Assembly: GCA_963803875.1 (NCBI GenBank)
Contig: CAWDOA010000009.1
Span: 62,001 to 126,000 of the forward strand
DNA: 64,000 nt
Direction of reading: 5' to 3'
From: JABDIY01 sp963803875
GTDB lineage: Bacteria > Actinomycetota > Acidimicrobiia > Acidimicrobiales > SZUA-35
Made by a program: the position numbers and the translations under genes. Shown piece after piece: positions 35,113-43,950 of this stretch. The notes below the pieces were generated by a model. That model made no database searches and had not been told where the DNA came from. It saw only the letters and a program-made list of their open reading frames with translations. The stretch's first letter is position 1, and every line of letters begins with the position of its first letter.

Positions 35113-36534
35113 ATGAGTATTTGGAAGCGTTTACTAGCGCTACTGTTTGCGTTCAGCCTTGTGGCTGCGGCGTGCGGCGGTAGCGATGAAGCCGATGACG
35201 ACGGAGCAGCCTCAGATGACTCTGCTGCCAGCGACGACTCTTCGTCTTCAGACGACGATGCAACGGCAGACGACGATGCAACGGCAGACGACGATGCAAC
35301 GGCAGACGACGACGCAATGGCCGAGATCCTCACCGACTACGGCGTAACCGACACGACCATTCGCCTCGGCGTCAATGGTGATCTGTCGGGCCCGTTCTCC
35401 ACCTTGGTGGGCGACATCCTCGAAGCCCAGACCGTGTACTGGGAGTGGGTGAATGACAACGGCGGGATCGCCGGACGGATGATCGAGCTGGAGGTCCTCG
35501 ACAGCGGGTACGCAACCGACAAGGGAATCGAGAACTACACCGCGCTGGCCCAGGAGAGCGAGGAGGGCGTGGTGATGATTTCGGAAAACACCGGCTCGCC
35601 GATCACGAACGCCATCGTGGATGATGCCACAGACGACAACATGCTGGTCATCCCGCTGAGCTGGGCTTCACTGTGGCCCGCCGAGCCCAACGTTCTGGGC
35701 AAGCAGGCGACCTACTGCGTCGAGTCAATGAACGGTGTGTCGTGGCTCAAGGACAAGGTAGAGGCCGACGGCAATGAGGCCAAGCTGGCCATCGTTTCAC
35801 GGCCCGGTGAGTACGGGCTCGACGGTGCGGTCGGCGCTGCGCTGGCGGCCGAAGCTTTGGGCATCGAGGTCGTCTACGACGGCACCGACCAGTTGGCCGG
35901 TGACGACCGGACCGCAGTGGTCTCACAGCTCGTGAGCTCCGGGGCCAACATGGTGTGGTTGACCTCCACCGGCGGAGAGACGCTGGATATCTTCGGTCAG
36001 GCAGTGAGCCAAGGATTCGAAGCGGACTGGTCGGGGAACAATCCCAGCTTCGACTACAAGCTCAGTGGTGCCTCGGACTTCGCAGCGGAGTTCGACCAGT
36101 ACTACTGGCCGATGTTCTACACCGTCCCTTGGCTCGGCAATGACAGCGAGGGTATGCAGGACATGGTCCGGGAGATGACTGAACGTCGACCCGACGGCCC
36201 CGACTCCGAAGCGTATTTGTATGGCTGGATCGAAGGTCTACTCGTGCAGTCGGTGCTCGAGCAGGCCGTCGCCAACGGCGACATGACTCGGGCCGGCATG
36301 GTCGAGGCCGCCAGCCAGATCGAGACCGACTTCAAGGGCCTGGCGCCCAACCAGAGCTGGGCCGGCGACTACGACGACATCGTGGTGCGGGAGACCTTCA
36401 TCTACGATTTTGATGCCTCGGTCTTCAGCATTGGCACGCTCTCCGATCCCGGAGATTCTGGCCTGACTATTGTCGACGGTCCGTTTGTCGCCGACATCGC
36501 CGCCGATTACGAGTTCGGCGAACCCTGCGTCTGA
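35113..36534 (+). CDS. Liv-type ABC transporter substrate-binding lipoprotein
   Basis: This periplasmic-type receptor feeds the LivHMFG transporter. A lipoprotein signal (LLALLFAFSLVAAACGGS) gives a lipobox Cys near residue 18. An acidic, repeat-encoded linker of about 50 residues (DDDATADDDATADDD) follows. The type I periplasmic-binding fold starts near residue 75 with DTTIRLGVNGDLSGPFSTLV and continues with the cleft segment MISENTGSPITNAIVDDAT. The length of 473 residues is on the long side of the family. RBS GGGGAGGAAAC precedes ATG 35113. The ligand is not predictable, but the adjacent acyl-CoA ligase suggests an organic acid as well as amino acids. Confidence 0.88.
   Translation: MSIWKRLLALLFAFSLVAAACGGSDEADDDGAASDDSAASDDSSSSDDDATADDDATADDDATADDDAMAEILTDYGVTDTTIRLGVNGDLSGPFSTLVGDILEAQTVYWEWVNDNGGIAGRMIELEVLDSGYATDKGIENYTALAQESEEGVVMISENTGSPITNAIVDDATDDNMLVIPLSWASLWPAEPNVLGKQATYCVESMNGVSWLKDKVEADGNEAKLAIVSRPGEYGLDGAVGAALAAEALGIEVVYDGTDQLAGDDRTAVVSQLVSSGANMVWLTSTGGETLDIFGQAVSQGFEADWSGNNPSFDYKLSGASDFAAEFDQYYWPMFYTVPWLGNDSEGMQDMVREMTERRPDGPDSEAYLYGWIEGLLVQSVLEQAVANGDMTRAGMVEAASQIETDFKGLAPNQSWAGDYDDIVVRETFIYDFDASVFSIGTLSDPGDSGLTIVDGPFVADIAADYEFGEPCV
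35251..35320 (+). repeat. 18-bp tandem repeats encoding DDDATA
   Basis: The unit GACGACGATGCAACGGCA occurs three times exactly at 35251-35268, 35269-35286 and 35287-35304, then a partial copy to about 35320. It encodes (DDDATA)n in the linker behind the lipoprotein anchor, and length variation by slippage would alter only linker length. Confidence 0.9.
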
Positions 36535-36543
36535 GAAGTCATT

Positions 36544-36595
36544 GAGGTCTGAGACCTCACCGTGATCGGTTGGGGTGCCCGGTGCACCCCAACCG
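36544..36595 (+). promoter_or_regulatory. Palindrome plus strong 12-bp hairpin between binding protein and livF
   Basis: GAGGTCT-G-AGACCTC (36544-36558) is a perfect 7-bp palindrome. It is followed by CGGTTGGGGTGC (36567-36578), loop CCGGT, and GCACCCCAACCG (36584-36595), a perfect 12-bp stem. No U-run follows. Such a hairpin after a binding-protein gene often protects the upstream message or attenuates the ATPase genes, giving excess receptor. The function is inferred. Confidence 0.6.
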
Positions 36596-36641
36596 AATCG
36601 GTCACCGAAACACGGTGGTCGCTTAACAAAGGAGGCAAGGG

Positions 36642-37454
36642 TTGCTCGAAGTAGCAAATCTCGAGGTTGTATACAACGAGGTGATCCTGTCGCTGCGCGG
36701 CCTCTCAATCGAGGTTCCCGAGGGCGATATTGTCGCCCTTCTCGGTTCAAACGGCGCCGGCAAGACCACTACTGCACGTGCCGTGACGGGACTTCTCGAT
36801 GTACACGAAGGGAAAGTCACCAAGGGCTCGGTCAAATTCAAAGGTGTCGACATCACTGGTCATGAGCCGTCCTCCATCGTCAGGTCCGGTGTTGCTCAAG
36901 TGATGGAGGGTCGCCGTTGCTTCGGTGAGCTCACTGTCGACGAGAACCTCCAAACCGGGTCCTTCACGGTGAAGGACAGAGCCAAGAACCGAGCTCAGTA
37001 CGACAAGGTCATGGACTTGTTTCCTCGCCTGGCCGAACGCAGCGACCAACTGGCGGGGTACATGTCAGGCGGCGAGCAGCAAATGCTGGCCATCGGGCGG
37101 GCCCTCATGGCCAGGCCTCAGCTGCTCATCCTCGACGAACCGTCTCTGGGGCTCGCACCGTTGCTGGTGCAGCAGGTCCGCGACGTGATCAGGGAGCTCA
37201 ATTCCGAGGGTATGAGCGTTCTGCTGATTGAACAGAACGCCATGATGGCCCTCTCGATCGCCAAGACCGGCTACATCATGGAAAACGGCAAGGTTGTGAT
37301 GGACGGTGACGCCCAGAAACTCCTTGGTGACGAAGACGTCAAAGAGTTCTACCTCGGGCTCCACGGCGGGGACGACGATGAACACCTCGACGGGGGTCGC
37401 AAATCGTTCAAGAACGTCAAACACTACAAGCGCAAGAAGAAGTGGGCATCATGA
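36642..37454 (+). CDS. livF: Liv-type ABC transporter ATP-binding protein LivF
   Basis: This is one of two ATPases of the transporter. Walker A is LLGSNGAGKTTTAR (about 32-45), the Q-loop region is VAQVMEGRRCFGELTV, the signature is MSGGEQQMLAIGRALM, and Walker B is LLILDEPSLGLAPLL followed by LLIEQNAMMAL. The start is TTG 36642 behind an ideal site (AAAGGAGGCAAGG). The 270 residues are slightly long, with a Lys-rich C-terminal tail (KNVKHYKRKKKWAS). Its TGA overlaps the ATG of livG. Confidence 0.93.
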   Translation: MLEVANLEVVYNEVILSLRGLSIEVPEGDIVALLGSNGAGKTTTARAVTGLLDVHEGKVTKGSVKFKGVDITGHEPSSIVRSGVAQVMEGRRCFGELTVDENLQTGSFTVKDRAKNRAQYDKVMDLFPRLAERSDQLAGYMSGGEQQMLAIGRALMARPQLLILDEPSLGLAPLLVQQVRDVIRELNSEGMSVLLIEQNAMMALSIAKTGYIMENGKVVMDGDAQKLLGDEDVKEFYLGLHGGDDDEHLDGGRKSFKNVKHYKRKKKWAS

Positions 37455-38273
37455 GCGACCAGACCAGAGTTGGTGGACCTCTACTGGAGGTCGAGGATAT
37501 TACCCTCCGCTTCGGCGGCGTCACGGCGATCGACGGCGTTGGATTTCCATGTGAACCCCGAGGAGCTGTTTGCCATTATTGGCCCAAATGGCGCAGGCAA
37601 GACTTCGGTCTTCAATTCGATCTCGCAGGTCTACAAACCCCAGGAAGGCGACATCCGCTGGAAGGGCACCTCCATCATGGGATATCGGCCCGACGCCGTC
37701 GCCCGGCTCGGAATCGCTCGCACCTTCCAGAACATCGCACTCTTCGGCAATATGACCGTGATCGACAACATCCTCACCGGTCGGCACATCCAGATGCACG
37801 AATCGTGGTTTGCCGGGATGAAATGGTTCGGTGCGGCCAAGAAGGAAGAGATGGCCAACCGCGAACGGGTGGAAGACATCATCGACTTTCTAGAGATCCA
37901 GCCGTATCGGAAGCTCCCGGTGGCGCTCCTGCCCTACGGCATCCAGAAGCGAGTAGAGCTAGGCCGTGCCCTTGCTATGGATCCCGAGTTGCTGTTGCTC
38001 GATGAGCCCGTTGCCGGCATGAACCTCGAGGAGACCGAGGACATGGCTCGGTTCATCCTCGACATTCGCTCCGAACTCGGGATTTCGATGGTCCTCGTAG
38101 AGCACGACATGGGTTTGGTGATGGACATCGCCGACCGGATCCTGGTGGTTGACTTTGGTAAACCGATAGGCACCGGCCTTCCTGAAGAAGTCCAGAACAA
38201 CCCTGACGTGGTGGCCGCCTACTTGGGTGAAGAATTCACCGCCGACGCCGGCTCCGGCTCCGCCTTCGCCTAA
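37451..38273 (+). CDS. livG: Liv-type ABC transporter ATP-binding protein LivG (one frameshift)
   Basis: This is the second ATPase, starting at ATG 37451 inside the livF stop (ATGA). The N-terminus GPLLEVEDITLRFGGVTAID is in one frame. An extra G at GG 37541-37542 shifts it, and the remainder (DFHVNPEELFAIIGPNGAGK) is in the next frame. The corrected protein has Walker A GPNGAGKT, LPYGIQKRVELGRALA in place of the usual LSGGQ, Walker B LLLLDEPVAGMN and HDMGLVMDIADRILVVDFG. The corrected length is about 273 residues. LivG-type ATPases usually have LPYGxQRRLE at the signature, so that is normal. Confidence 0.88.
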
Positions 38274-38285
38274 CCCCACACCTCC

Positions 38286-39510
38286 GCCGAAATTGCGTAC
38301 CGACTACACCGTTTCGGAGTGCTGGGCACGCTAGAACCGACCGCCGGTGGGATGGGTACGCAAGAAGCGAAGGAGTTATGCCACGGAGCGCCTCGGGGCC
38401 CGTGAGACTGCGTCGAGAGTTTGTCCGATGACGAAGGCAGGGTCACGGAGCCACTGGTCGTAGGTGAACTCGAGGACAGTGAATCCCATGCTTCTCAGGA
38501 CCTGTCGTTGCCGCCGATCACGGTTGGTCTGACGGCGACGCTGGCCGTGGTAGCGAAAGCCGTCGAGGAACATCAGTACCGCCACATCGAATGAGAGATC
38601 GACGCGAGCAATCAACTCGCCGGTCGAGGCTCGGATTTCCTCTTCCAACTTCGGATATGGCAAGCCACGTGCGTGCAGCGAGCCGGCAACGTCGCGGCTG
38701 AACGGACTTGCGGCCGGCCGCTCGTCGCGAGCGATGAGCTTCAGAGCCCGACGGAATGCTGCGGTGCCATCGCGCCCTCGCTTCGCATGACGCTCCAAAC
38801 ACAACTCGAGCCGCTCGGGGTCTGTCTTGCCCTGTTCACGGGCCGAGTCGATCAGCGCAAGCACCTTCCACAGTCGATGTTCGACCGCGGCGACGTCCAT
38901 GATTGTCCGTTCCACCGTGCTGACGGGAAAGCTGTCGATGTACTGGATATCGGTTTCTCGAACCTGGGTTGATTGGTGCACGATCACCCCCGGGTAGTGG
39001 TCGTGAATGTTGCGGCCCACCGTGATCTCGGAGGATCGCATCAGGACCGGATCGAGCCGGTGAAGCCGCGCCGCATGTCTGTGGCTGACGTAGCCTCGTC
39101 CGCCCAATGTGAGGGCGTGAACGTGCATCTCGGCGCTCTGTTGGAAGAGGGCGTTGCGGTACACACCTCTTCGCAGCTGTGTCCAAGATCCCGAGCGCAG
39201 ACGTGCCGAGATCTGGCGGTCGGTGAAACCGAGCGCCAATGCCTGAGCGCGTGTGATGACGCCGGCTTGGTCTCGGAAAATGGTGAGAATACGTGCGTCG
39301 GCGAATGCGGCCATCCCCGGATCCTTTGCGAGCGTAGAACAGGGTTGGCGGCGTGAGCCGCGAGTGGGCGGAGTCCGCCCCGACGTTCCCGAGGTTAGCT
39401 GGATACCGGGGAGCGCACTCGCGCAGCCGGAATTGCGTTCTCAGTCCACGTGGGAGCCATTCTTGCGTGCCCACCACACCAAATCGGTGGGTTGGGTACG
39501 CAATTTCGGC
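38286..39510. mobile_element. 1.2-kb cassette bounded by a 16-bp perfect inverted repeat
   Basis: GCCGAAATTGCGTACC at 38286-38301 is repeated as its exact reverse complement at 39495-39510. Inside, GGGTACGCAAGAA (38354-38366) has an inverted partner at 39460-39472 with one mismatch, and GCCGGAATTGCGT (39426-39438) is a near-direct copy of the left end. The segment holds one gene (AbiEi/DUF559-type) and no transposase. It starts 12 bp after the livG stop and ends on the stop codon of aapP, i.e. exactly in an intergenic space. No target duplication was identified. Confidence 0.5.
38376..39314 (-). CDS. AbiEi-type N-terminal / DUF559-like C-terminal protein
   Basis: This 312-residue protein occurs alone in the cassette. 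Residues about 15-55 (GVITRAQALALGFTDRQISA, then LRSGSWTQLRRGVYR) form the winged-helix N-terminal domain of AbiEi-type antitoxins. The middle (SSEITVGRNIHDHYPGVIVH) fits the same family's second domain. The C-terminus (ARVDLSFDVAVLMFLDGFRY and RQVLRSMGFTVLEFTYDQW) resembles DUF559/Vsr-like nuclease folds. No AbiEii toxin gene is adjacent. A defence or mobile-element role is plausible but inferred. Its context, isolated between two transporter operons and bounded by inverted repeats, supports transfer. Confidence 0.65.
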   Translation of the reverse strand: MAAFADARILTIFRDQAGVITRAQALALGFTDRQISARLRSGSWTQLRRGVYRNALFQQSAEMHVHALTLGGRGYVSHRHAARLHRLDPVLMRSSEITVGRNIHDHYPGVIVHQSTQVRETDIQYIDSFPVSTVERTIMDVAAVEHRLWKVLALIDSAREQGKTDPERLELCLERHAKRGRDGTAAFRRALKLIARDERPAASPFSRDVAGSLHARGLPYPKLEEEIRASTGELIARVDLSFDVAVLMFLDGFRYHGQRRRQTNRDRRQRQVLRSMGFTVLEFTYDQWLRDPAFVIGQTLDAVSRAPRRSVA

Positions 39511-40286
39511 TAGAGGATTTGGGAGAGGAAGAGTTTGGTGCGGTCGGACTTGGGGTTGGTGAAGAAGCCCTCGGGCTCGTTGATCTCGATGACGTCGCCC
39601 TCCTCCATGAACACCAAGCGATCGGCGACCTCACGGGCGAATCCCATTTCGTGGGTGACGACGACCATTGTCATGCCGCTCTCGGCCAGCGTCTTCATGA
39701 CGTCGAGCACCTCGGAAATCATCTCGGGGTCCAACGCCGAGGTGGGCTCGTCGAAGAGCATCACGTTTGGCTCCATCGCCAATGAACGGGCGATCGCCAC
39801 TCGTTGTTGCTGACCGCCAGACAGCTGGCCGGGGAACTTGTTGGCCTGCTCGGGAATGCCTACCCGGGTCAGAAGCTCCTTGGCCAAGTTCTCCGCCTCG
39901 GCCTTGGGCTTCTTGCGCACCCAGATCGGGGCGAGGGTGATGTTGTCGAGCACGGTGAGGTGGGGGAAAAGGTTGAACTGCTGGAACACCATCCCCACTT
40001 CAGACCGGATCTTGTCGATGTTGCGAAGATCGTTTGTGAGTTCGATCCCATCGACGATGATGTCGCCCTCCTGATGCACTTCTAGTCGATTGATGCAACG
40101 GATCAGCGTGCTCTTGCCAGAACCCGATGGGCCCAGCACCACCATCACCTCTTTCTCTTTCACCGTGAGGTCGACGCCCTTTAACGCCTGGAAATCTCCA
40201 AACCACTTCTTGACGCCTCTGCACACGATCATGTCGTTGCGTGCAGCGAGTTCGGGCGACATTGCATTCTCATCGAGGATGGTCAT
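39510..40286 (-). CDS. aapP: Polar amino-acid ABC transporter ATP-binding protein
   Basis: This GlnQ/AapP-family ATPase has 258 residues. Walker A is VLGPSGSGKSTLIRCINRLE, the Q-loop is GMVFQQFNLFPHLTVLDNI, the signature is LSGGQQQRVAIARSLAM, Walker B is VMLFDEPTSALDPEM and the H-switch is VVTHEMGFAREVADR. It is the last gene of the aapJ-Q-M-P operon and is separated from aapM by 49 bp. RBS GAAGTAGGAA precedes ATG 40286. The gene ends exactly at the right repeat of the cassette. Confidence 0.95.
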   Translation of the reverse strand: MTILDENAMSPELAARNDMIVCRGVKKWFGDFQALKGVDLTVKEKEVMVVLGPSGSGKSTLIRCINRLEVHQEGDIIVDGIELTNDLRNIDKIRSEVGMVFQQFNLFPHLTVLDNITLAPIWVRKKPKAEAENLAKELLTRVGIPEQANKFPGQLSGGQQQRVAIARSLAMEPNVMLFDEPTSALDPEMISEVLDVMKTLAESGMTMVVVTHEMGFAREVADRLVFMEEGDVIEINEPEGFFTNPKSDRTKLFLSQIL

Positions 40287-40335
40287 TTCCTACTTCCCTT
40301 CGGTAGTTCGGTTCGCTGCGGTCTTGTGCAGGACT

Positions 40336-42165
40336 TCATCGGCTGCCAACTCCCAGTCGCATTTCCAGGGTACGGCTCGCCCGAGACATCGAGTAGGCGA
40401 AGATCCAGTACACAGCGGAGACGAAGAGTAAAGGTGCGATCGAATGCCCGATAAATGCTGTCTGTGACGGCACCACATTTCGGGCGATGTACAGAATGTC
40501 GAAGGCGCCGATGATCGACACGAGCGATGTTTCCTTGAACGTTGCGATTGCCTGACCGACGAGGTTCGGAATCGACACCCGCAAAGCCTGCGGGAGAATG
40601 ATGAAGACTGTCCGTTGAAGTGTGGTGAGCCCTAAGGCATCGGACGCTTCGAACTGACCCTGCCGCACCGACTGCAAACCACCGCGAATGTTCTCGGCCA
40701 TGTAGGCGGCGGAGAACAGCGTGAACCCGAGGAATACACCAGCGATCTTCGACACGCTCATTCCGGAGGGAAGGAAGAGGTTGAGAAGGTTGTCGAAGAA
40801 GAACAGGATCACGATGAGGGGAACACCTCGAACGACCTCGATGTAGAACGTGGACATCACTCTGAACAGTGGCATCTTGGATGTTCTCGCCAGCGCCATC
40901 AGGATCCCAACGGGGAACGACGCCAGCATTACGTAGTAACCCAGAGTCACCGAGATCATGAACCCTCCCAAGAAATTGGGGGAGTTGAGATCCAGCGCGT
41001 TCGGAGTGTTGATCCCGGTGATGAGCAAATGGCTGATGGCAACAGTGCCGGCCCACAACAACGCAAACCTCAGCCGAACACGGGACTCCCCAGCGAAGGT
41101 TGGTGCCAGTAGTCCAGCCAACCCGAGAGCGAGGAGGCTGAGCCGAACCTTCTGAGGCATCGACACAGTTCCCGTGGCGCCGAGCACAAAGGTCCCTACG
41201 CCCACTGCGAGGACGAACATTCCAGCTATTCGAGCCAGAACCTCGTTGCCGGGAATGGCGAGGAAGTAGAGCAGTGCCGCTCCGCCGATCCCAAAGGCCA
41301 GGGCGAGGGGAATGTCGACGGTGAGAATGCGGTTCCAGTCGAACTCAGGCTCTCGAACCACGAAGAAGATCAGGAAGGCTGGTCCCAGGGCCCACCAGCC
41401 GATCATGATTCGAGAGAACACACCGTCCGGAATCATGGGGTAGAGCAGCCTGCCCAGGAAAAGTGCTCCGACCGTGACAGCGATCATCAGCGACAGCCAC
41501 AGCTTGGTTTCGGTCAGGATGGTTCCCGGTTCAAGGACAGCCTCGAGATTGACGAGACGGTCGTTGCCGAACGGGACGAACCAGATGACGAGCAGGAGAA
41601 GGGCTGCGATTGCCAGTAGAGCCTGCCAGAACGGTATGTAGTGTTCGTCGAGATGCGGAGTCTTCTGGATGTACGCCGTCAGCGCTACGGCGACCGCCAC
41701 CCCGACGACGACCATCACGAGCCGTGGGGTGAACCCGATTGGCGACAATAACCCGAGCACTGCAACAACAGCCCCGGTTCCGGCCAGGTTGATCAGGGTC
41801 TTTCGCACGGTGTACCGGGGGCGAAAGTTGAACGCCCCGATAGTCAGCATTCCTGTGACGAGCAGGGCGGCAAAGGTAAACCAAATCCGACCGTACTGAG
41901 ACGTCGGATAGTTGTTGGTGAACATCAGCCGCATGTTCGTGGTCACCGCGTGCCAGTCGCGTTCCTCGGCAAAGATCAGCACGAGAATCCAGCGCAGAAT
42001 CCCCAGCAGAACCAACGCAAACGCGAGTGTCTGGACTCCGTTACCGACAGAGGAGAACAGGTTCTCTCTCACCCACTTGCCCGGAGAATGGATCGACTGC
42101 CGCGGAGCGAGATCATGCGACAGGATTGCGTCGTGGGCGGAATCTGGAAGTGCGAGATCAGTCAT
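40336..42165 (-). CDS. aapM: Polar amino-acid ABC transporter permease AapM-like (long form)
   Basis: This is a His/Glu/Gln-type permease of the AapJQMP importer. At 609 residues it is much longer than typical AapM proteins (about 380). The C-terminal half has the standard EAA-type segment, LTTLQRTVFIILPQALRVSI, and YYVMLASFPVGILMALART. The N-terminal half holds extra hydrophobic helices (roughly residues 100-350), including LVTGMLTIGAFNFRPRYTVR and further helix pairs. The start is ATG 42165, one base after the aapQ stop. The additional helices are not a frameshift product; the frame is continuous. Confidence 0.85.
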   Translation of the reverse strand: MTDLALPDSAHDAILSHDLAPRQSIHSPGKWVRENLFSSVGNGVQTLAFALVLLGILRWILVLIFAEERDWHAVTTNMRLMFTNNYPTSQYGRIWFTFAALLVTGMLTIGAFNFRPRYTVRKTLINLAGTGAVVAVLGLLSPIGFTPRLVMVVVGVAVAVALTAYIQKTPHLDEHYIPFWQALLAIAALLLLVIWFVPFGNDRLVNLEAVLEPGTILTETKLWLSLMIAVTVGALFLGRLLYPMIPDGVFSRIMIGWWALGPAFLIFFVVREPEFDWNRILTVDIPLALAFGIGGAALLYFLAIPGNEVLARIAGMFVLAVGVGTFVLGATGTVSMPQKVRLSLLALGLAGLLAPTFAGESRVRLRFALLWAGTVAISHLLITGINTPNALDLNSPNFLGGFMISVTLGYYVMLASFPVGILMALARTSKMPLFRVMSTFYIEVVRGVPLIVILFFFDNLLNLFLPSGMSVSKIAGVFLGFTLFSAAYMAENIRGGLQSVRQGQFEASDALGLTTLQRTVFIILPQALRVSIPNLVGQAIATFKETSLVSIIGAFDILYIARNVVPSQTAFIGHSIAPLLFVSAVYWIFAYSMSRASRTLEMRLGVGSR

Positions 42166-42166
42166 A

Positions 42167-43729
42167 TCAACGCTCCACGATGGCCAAACGGCCGTTGATG
42201 TAGTTGACGACCAACGAGATTGTCAACGAGCAAGCTAAGAAGAAAGCAGCCCAGATACTGAACACTGCAAGGAACTGGTTGTTCTTGTTGAACACGCTTT
42301 GACCAACCTGCACGATGTCGGTCATCGCGACCGCGATGGCCAGCGATGTGTTCTTTGTGAGGTTGAGGTACTGATTGCCAAGCGGAGGCATCACGATCCG
42401 GAATGCCTGGGGAAGGATGACCTTGCGGAGTGCCTGGGACCGGCTCAGACCCATGGCAGCTGCCGCTTCGGACTGGCCCTTCGGAACGGCCAGGACGCCG
42501 CCTCGAACAATCTCGGCGATGAAGGAGGCGGTGTAGAACACCAGGCCGATGAAGACTGCTGCGAAGTTGACGGTCATCGTGAGCCCGGTCGGTCCGTAGT
42601 TGGCGAAACGGCCGGTGGCAATGGAGGGCTTCATGGCGTCGATCGGTCGAGAGCCGCGTACGACACCGTTCACATCAGCGCCAAACTTGTCACCGAACCA
42701 ACCCCAGAAGTCGGCCCCACTGTTGATGATCCAGCTCGACAATCCTGGCCAGATGATCCAGATCGTCACCGTGGCGATGAGTGCTGCCACCCCGGCAAAG
42801 ATCATCCGGAAATAGTCGTCGTCGCTGAGCTTGGCCAAGCCGGCCGGGGTGCGACGAGAGTTCAGGAACCGGCGGATGAAATCCACCGCCGCGGCAACAG
42901 CAACGACGGTGAGCAGCGTCTGCATCGCAGCCTGGGGGATTTCCCGCCAGACGTCTTCGATGCCGTAGAACACATTCTCGAGGAACGCCATAGCGCCATT
43001 GAGGAACCAACTGATGATGCCGGCGATCAGGAGTAGGCCAAGCGTCACCCGCCCGGCAATGCTGGTGCCTCCTTCCCGATCACGTTTTGCCTGAAGCGCT
43101 CGGTACACGAAGTAGATCGGTATGGCGAGCAGCGACATCAGTGCCATGAACTGGTAGAAACCGCTGGCGTAAAAGACCCTCGGGATCGAGATGCCTCTCT
43201 GCGAGATGTACAGCCAACCGGGAATCGGGCCGCTTTCGCCCAGTTCAGAATCGGCGTTGACCAGCGCTCCCAGCGATGAAATGATCGCGAACCAAAGGAT
43301 GATCTGTACCAGCACCGGAATATTGCGGAGCGTCTCCACGAAGACCGAACCGGCTTTGTTGGCAAGCCAGTTGTGGCTCAGTCGAGCCAAACCGACCAGG
43401 ACTCCCAGAATGGTGGAGAGCACGATTCCAGCGCTGGCCATACGGAGTGTGTTGACCATGCCGGTCCAGAGCGCCCGACCGGCTGTTGTTGGAACTGTGT
43501 CGATGCCTTCGCTCAGCTGGATGTTCGCAGGCCCCTCGATCCAGTCGTAGTTGACCTCGAATCCCTTGTCGGACAGGTTCGTGCCGGCGACGTCGGCCAG
43601 AAACCACAGGACTCCGACCACGAGGACAAACACTGCGATCTGAATGAGCCACTTGAGTACTGCTGCATCCCGCCATAGTGGCGGTCGAGCATGTTGGTTC
43701 GCCGGTGCAGGCGTGTTGGCGATCGCCAC
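42167..43729 (-). CDS. aapQ: Polar amino-acid ABC transporter permease AapQ-like (long form)
   Basis: This is the partner permease of AapM. The start is GTG 43729, behind AGGGGGAGATTC; an ORF start at 43756 lies in the leader hairpin. The 520 residues exceed the usual 400, mainly through an inserted hydrophobic region in the middle. Typical blocks are GMVNTLRMASAGIVLSTILG plus VLVGLARLSHN at the front and AAMGLSRSQALRKVILPQAF (EAA loop) near the end. It lies between aapJ and aapM in the operon. Confidence 0.87.
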   Translation of the reverse strand: MAIANTPAPANQHARPPLWRDAAVLKWLIQIAVFVLVVGVLWFLADVAGTNLSDKGFEVNYDWIEGPANIQLSEGIDTVPTTAGRALWTGMVNTLRMASAGIVLSTILGVLVGLARLSHNWLANKAGSVFVETLRNIPVLVQIILWFAIISSLGALVNADSELGESGPIPGWLYISQRGISIPRVFYASGFYQFMALMSLLAIPIYFVYRALQAKRDREGGTSIAGRVTLGLLLIAGIISWFLNGAMAFLENVFYGIEDVWREIPQAAMQTLLTVVAVAAAVDFIRRFLNSRRTPAGLAKLSDDDYFRMIFAGVAALIATVTIWIIWPGLSSWIINSGADFWGWFGDKFGADVNGVVRGSRPIDAMKPSIATGRFANYGPTGLTMTVNFAAVFIGLVFYTASFIAEIVRGGVLAVPKGQSEAAAAMGLSRSQALRKVILPQAFRIVMPPLGNQYLNLTKNTSLAIAVAMTDIVQVGQSVFNKNNQFLAVFSIWAAFFLACSLTISLVVNYINGRLAIVER

Positions 43730-43751
43730 GAATCTCCCCCTATAGGAGCGT

Positions 43752-43769
43752 GTCACCGAACTCGGTGAC
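43752..43769 (-). other. Hairpin in the aapQ leader
   Basis: GTCACCG (43752-43758), loop AACT, CGGTGAC (43763-43769), a perfect 7-bp stem. It lies about 22 bp upstream of the GTG of aapQ and could affect translation or mRNA processing. Confidence 0.4.
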
Positions 43770-43889
43770 CTCTCACACGAAACTAGTTCTTTCCACTGTG
43801 TGTCAAATTGTCATTGCGGCAGTGTGACACATGCGACTGCCGTGTGTACCAAGAACCAAGCCGAAAATCCCCAGCCATCTCTCAGTACA

Positions 43890-43923
43890 TGAAGTGGGCG
43901 GACCCGAAGGCCCGCCCACTTCA
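43890..43923 (-). other. 12-bp hairpin after aapJ
   Basis: TGAAGTGGGCGG (43890-43901) pairs perfectly with CCGCCCACTTCA (43912-43923), with a 10-base loop. It lies 28 bp after the aapJ stop, before aapQ. There is no U-tract on the coding strand, so an mRNA-stabilising or attenuating role (more binding protein than permease) fits better than full termination. Confidence 0.6.
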
Positions 43924-43950
43924 GTTTCATCTAACGAGATACCTGTCCGA

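Noticed and set aside
35251..35320. Tandem repeats as a CRISPR array
   Set aside because: The 18-bp units are contiguous, without spacers, and encode DDDATA inside a lipoprotein linker.
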